DNA from: Asparagopsis taxiformis
Taxonomy: Eukaryota > Rhodophyta > Florideophyceae > Bonnemaisoniales > Bonnemaisoniaceae
Reading direction: 5' to 3'
Length of the DNA: 64,000 bases
Assembly (NCBI GenBank): GCA_030407315.1
Contig: JALQPE010002144.1
Coordinates: 29,371 to 93,370 of the forward strand
Numbering within the stretch: the stretch's first letter is position 1; each line of letters starts with the position of its first letter. This document shows, in pieces, positions 61,001-64,000 of this stretch. The notes under the pieces are model-generated. The model was not told the origin of the DNA and did not search any database. It saw only the letters and a list, made by a program, of their open reading frames with translations. Made by a program: the position numbers and the translations under genes.

Positions 61001-61160
61001 AGACCATTTTTGAAGTTCCCATATGGAATTGCATGGTAAGTTTTGTGCGCAGTTTTGCTGAGCGGGCGGTGCTGGCACGAAGCCTGTTTTCCATCATACG
61101 GAAATCTGGGGAACTGCAATGGGTTCTTACAGTTCAAACGTTGAAATGTGAAAGTACCCT
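61001..61160 (+). repeat. Relic end of a related Harbinger element
   Basis: The sequence from AGACCATTTTTGAAGTTCCC follows, with substitutions and gaps, the tip of the intact 8.2-kb element (AGACGAATTCTGGAGTTCCC). Both are preceded by ATT, and similarity continues through CATATGG, TTTTGTGCGCA, GGCGGTGCTGGCACGAAGCC and the TTACAGT region. It is probably the left end of an old relative whose other end is not visible here. Confidence 0.6.
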
Positions 61161-61324
61161 CCCTGAAGGGTAATTTGGAAATTGGCATATTTTGGAACAG
61201 TTTAGCGCCAAAATGTATCTGACGAAACAGCAGTGCATCCCACAATAGATTCATTAAACAAGCGAACAAGAGAAGGCACCAGTGAGGAAGGGATTCCAAT
61301 ACAGCTAGAAGTATCCAGTGAAAC

Positions 61325-62684
61325 ATGGCCTATACCCCTGTCCCTTCCCCCTTCTCAAGAAAGGAAATTACTTCACTCTCAGCAATGCCCATATCTATGC
61401 GAAAACAAACCACGAATCGGAAGAGAAGGGCGGTCGAGCTGCGAAATCAGTCGATCGCACGAAAACTGGCACTCAAACTTATCCAACAGAATGTGACGAT
61501 CCGATCCATTAATCGCCAAGCAAACGTCTCTACCACTACCATTCACCGGCTGAAGAAGCTTTATGAATCAAGTGATCAGAACGGACTCCAGCATATGCTC
61601 AGTGGGTCTATCTGTAGAGGGAGAAAGCCTGTTATATCAAATGATGAGGCGTAAACGATTAATGGGAGGTTAGGCAAGCTGCGAAGCGTGGTGTAGCTGT
61701 TGACCGAAACACATTCAAGCAAGTTCTCTCAAGGGTGCCTGATGAGGGGAGGAATGGATGGAAGCACGGTGTTCCACATGAAGATTCCATTCGTGCGTAC
61801 AGAGCACGATTCGATGACATTGCATACGAAAAGATTGAAAACAAGGAGAGGTAGCAAAAATAGCCGCTGAATCTTTCTCTCATGTAGAGGCCTTCTTTAA
61901 TACTGTCGAGCAAGTCTCAAAGAAGCATCCTGGTATACTTGAAATGCCCAGCCGATTGTGGAATATGGATGAGACAGCAGTGGATTGCACATTAGGAAAA
62001 CTTCAGTGTGGATTCACATCTACAATGCAGATATCGGGTGGTGTTAGAGCTGTAAGGAAAAAGTATGGTGTCCGCAAACACATAACAACAGTTATTTCTG
62101 CTTCTGCTTCTGGAGAAGTTGCCCCTCCATTCTTCATAGTGGCAGGTAAAAGGGTCAACTCCGATTGTGGCAGCCTGTTACTGGTAAGTTCCACTAAAAT
62201 CCACATGGAATCATTGCGCAGTTCACAGAACCGAATTGGTTCCCCGGAGAAGGTGTGATAGTTGTCTCTGAAAATGGTGGAAGGAAGAAACATACTCGCT
62301 GCGTACATGAAACATTTGGACGCTTTTTCACGCAGCTCCGTCCCGTGCGGAAGATACTATTCTGTTGTGTCTGGACGGGAAAGCCTCAGGAAGGATATTC
62401 AGTGGATTCATGAATGCGCTGAGCGCAATATAGAATGTGTCATCAATGCCGCCAACACATCACATTTCTTACAACCATGTGACCAGCACATTAACAAGAA
62501 ATTCGATGAAAGTCTGCGTGAAATAAGGGATGAATTCTGCCGACAAGGTCACGTCGACACAGCGAGAGTCAACTTCAACTTGGCGTGTGCTGTGTACGCG
62601 TGGAAGAACATAGAAGTGCAAACTGTTTCTAGATCGTTTGACGCTGTGGTGCAATGCCACGTGGCGAACCGCCTTGTACGGTGA
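61325..62684 (+). pseudogene. Broken pogo/Tigger-type (DDE_1) transposase
   Basis: ATG 61325 opens a 109-codon frame with a helix-turn-helix region (VELRNQSIARKLALKLIQQN, then STTTIHRLKKLYE) ending in GRKPVI, as in pogo N-terminal domains. After frameshifts, catalytic blocks appear: PSRLWNMDETAVDCTLGK (first Asp), HITTVISASASGEVAPPFFI (61944-62258), and in a third frame (62262-62684) NTSHFLQPCDQHINKKF, the usual block near the last Asp. Several frame changes and an internal stop near 61656 show it is dead. No TIRs were identified. Confidence 0.75.
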
Positions 62685-64000
62685 AACACCAAATATTTTG
62701 CATATATTTTTGAAACTTTAATTCCCACCACATTTTGGATTCTTTACCCGTCCACAGTGAATCACTGAACGCAGTACACTTGGACTCAGTGGTACACTGA
62801 AGTTTTACACCAGCACTAACTGTTGTATACTACACTAACAGTGGGTTTACCACACACGGTCGCCCCGGCCACTTAGGGTTTTTCCGACCGCCCTACTGTA
62901 CCAGTATTTAGCCTATCCACTGACACACCGTAGAAGTTCACTTAGGGCTGACCACCGTTTCTGTAACATAGTATTTATTCGACGGCGGATCGCCCAGTTC
63001 TTCGATTGTAAAGTAACCGGAAGTTCGGTTGTCATTTTGCTCCCAAGGTGCGTTTCGCCGTCTGAGTCAGCCTGCTTCTCCCTTGGCTATAGTAACTTGG
63101 CACCTTCCGGTACCCGTTCGTCGCTGATCCAAGCGTTTGCCCTTGGCACTCCACCCGCTGTACCAGCATTATCCCTTACCACGCGCAGCCTGTGGCGCGC
63201 GTGCCCCTCTATCAGGAGTCTTCAGCCTCTTGGTGTACCACCGGACCTGATCGTGTCGCTTCGCTCCCATCCTGCGGATCGCAGTAACTGTTTGCCTACT
63301 CCGCCTGTGGCTATAGTGCGTGGCACAAGTCTGCCTTACTCTTGCCGCTGTATCAGCGCCTCCGGCATCGCCGTCTCGCTGTACCAGCTTCTCCTCTACC
63401 CTCTTTCAGGGTCTCTCCCCTGCACGTGCCACCAGTGGTGCACGTGCCACACACTCACCCCTTCCCACTACCAGGTACCCTCGCCTGCTCGGTGGACCAC
63501 CATTCACGCTGTATCAGCTCCCTTCTTCTCCTTCTCGACCGCGGGTCATTCCCCTCACACACTAAGGTCCGTTGACACCCGGTGTATCACCGTCACACAC
63601 TACCACTTCAGTGTACACTGATCCAGTGTTGCGCCATCCTTATACCCTTTAGGTTGGCCTGACAATGCCAACCTCTCACCTGCATAGCAGTATCACTTGA
63701 ACCAAGATTCTCGACGTATCGTCCTGTGTGGCCTTACAACCCACAGTCAAGCAGGCGATCCGCCTTAGCTCTACCACCTCTAACTTGAGCTTGACTACCG
63801 AGACAGGAGGGCTCGAACACTCGCGGTGCTTAGCCGAATCCGGCTCACTACCCTAAGTCGAATCGACAGCGGGCATTGCACTACAGACGCAACAGGAATA
63901 TTCCCATTTCAGCGGAACTTTGCAAGAAACGCTTCAAAACGGATGAAGATCACACCGCGAGGCAGTGCGTCATGCATCTAAACAAAACCCAGCTGCGTTT
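62685..64000. other. Pyrimidine-rich repetitive zone, possible LTR
   Basis: No gene. Between about 62890 and 63600 the plus strand is C/T-rich and shows a degenerate CTGTACCAG/CTGTATCAG motif near 62895, 63163, 63349, 63377 and 63509, with looser copies between. All three plus frames are largely open because of composition, but none has a good start. The block 62821-63894 begins TGTTG and ends CAACA, the tip form of many LTRs; no target duplication or clear primer-binding site is seen. Confidence 0.3.

Noticed and set aside
63037..63621. 194-codon plus-strand frame
   Set aside because: It opens with TTG, and all three frames are largely open because the region is pyrimidine-rich; composition explains it.
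63780..63870. Possible tRNA on the minus strand (GTTCGAGCC B-box-like)
   Set aside because: No acceptable A box at the right distance and no cloverleaf could be drawn.

Overview
The window is nuclear DNA of a photosynthetic eukaryote, most likely a red alga. It carries nuclear genes for plastid-directed proteins: a triose-phosphate/phosphate translocator with a Phe-containing transit peptide, and a Tab2-type factor for plastid psaB translation. It also has ordinary eukaryotic genes (Rho GTPase, Vps51, RNA polymerase III subunit C34, OSCA/CSC1 channel, TMEM53). Introns are few and short (67-86 nt, GT-AG; four were placed by reading frame and splice consensus). A compact intron-poor gene island between transposon-rich stretches fits an intron-poor red alga such as Chondrus, but the species is an inference.

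Layout. (1) 1-13.0 kb is transposon territory. A piggyBac-like element (2437-9738) is interrupted by a complete MULE (2642-7092) with two 885-bp terminal inverted repeats and a 9-bp target duplication. The MULE sits inside a tRNA-like sequence with intact A and B boxes. (2) 13.2-34.1 kb is a dense gene island: a Rho GTPase head-to-head with a RhoGAP-like protein lacking the arginine finger, an OSCA/CSC1 channel, a GT90 glycosyltransferase, a small NATD1-like acetyltransferase, a phosphopantetheinyl transferase, a TMEM53-like hydrolase, Vps51, the plastid phosphate translocator, a GST-fold protein, Tab2, RPC34, a secreted esterase and an unrecognised spliced membrane protein. Most neighbours form divergent or convergent pairs. 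(3) 34.9-48.0 kb is a cluster of secreted TIMP/NTR-like proteins: six intact genes and two broken ones, partly made by a segmental duplication (about 38.99-41.85 and 42.17-46.1 kb) with a near-identical core that looks like gene conversion. (4) 50.2-58.4 kb is an 8.2-kb PIF/Harbinger-type element with 800-bp inverted repeats, a DDE transposase, a Myb/SANT-like coiled-coil partner, and about 3.3 kb of foreign cargo between them. The cargo holds a phosphatidylserine-decarboxylase-like ORF, an unassigned ORF, and a 284-bp copy of the 3' end of the Rho gene whose donor lies at 13.0-13.3 kb of this same window. (5) 58.4-64 kb is a graveyard: a broken LPMO-like gene, a fold-back MITE, a relic Harbinger end, a broken pogo/Tigger-type transposase, and a pyrimidine-rich repeat zone that may be an LTR.

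The most unusual items are the Harbinger element that has transduplicated host gene pieces (creating a short ORF that joins a signal-peptide-like start to a Rho prenylated tail), the piggyBac-like element flanked by CTAG rather than TTAA, the MULE landing in a Pol III promoter box, and the TIMP-like cluster with a cysteine-rich insertion in some members. All starts were checked for a real ATG; many long frames open with TTG or GTG and were trimmed to the first sensible ATG.
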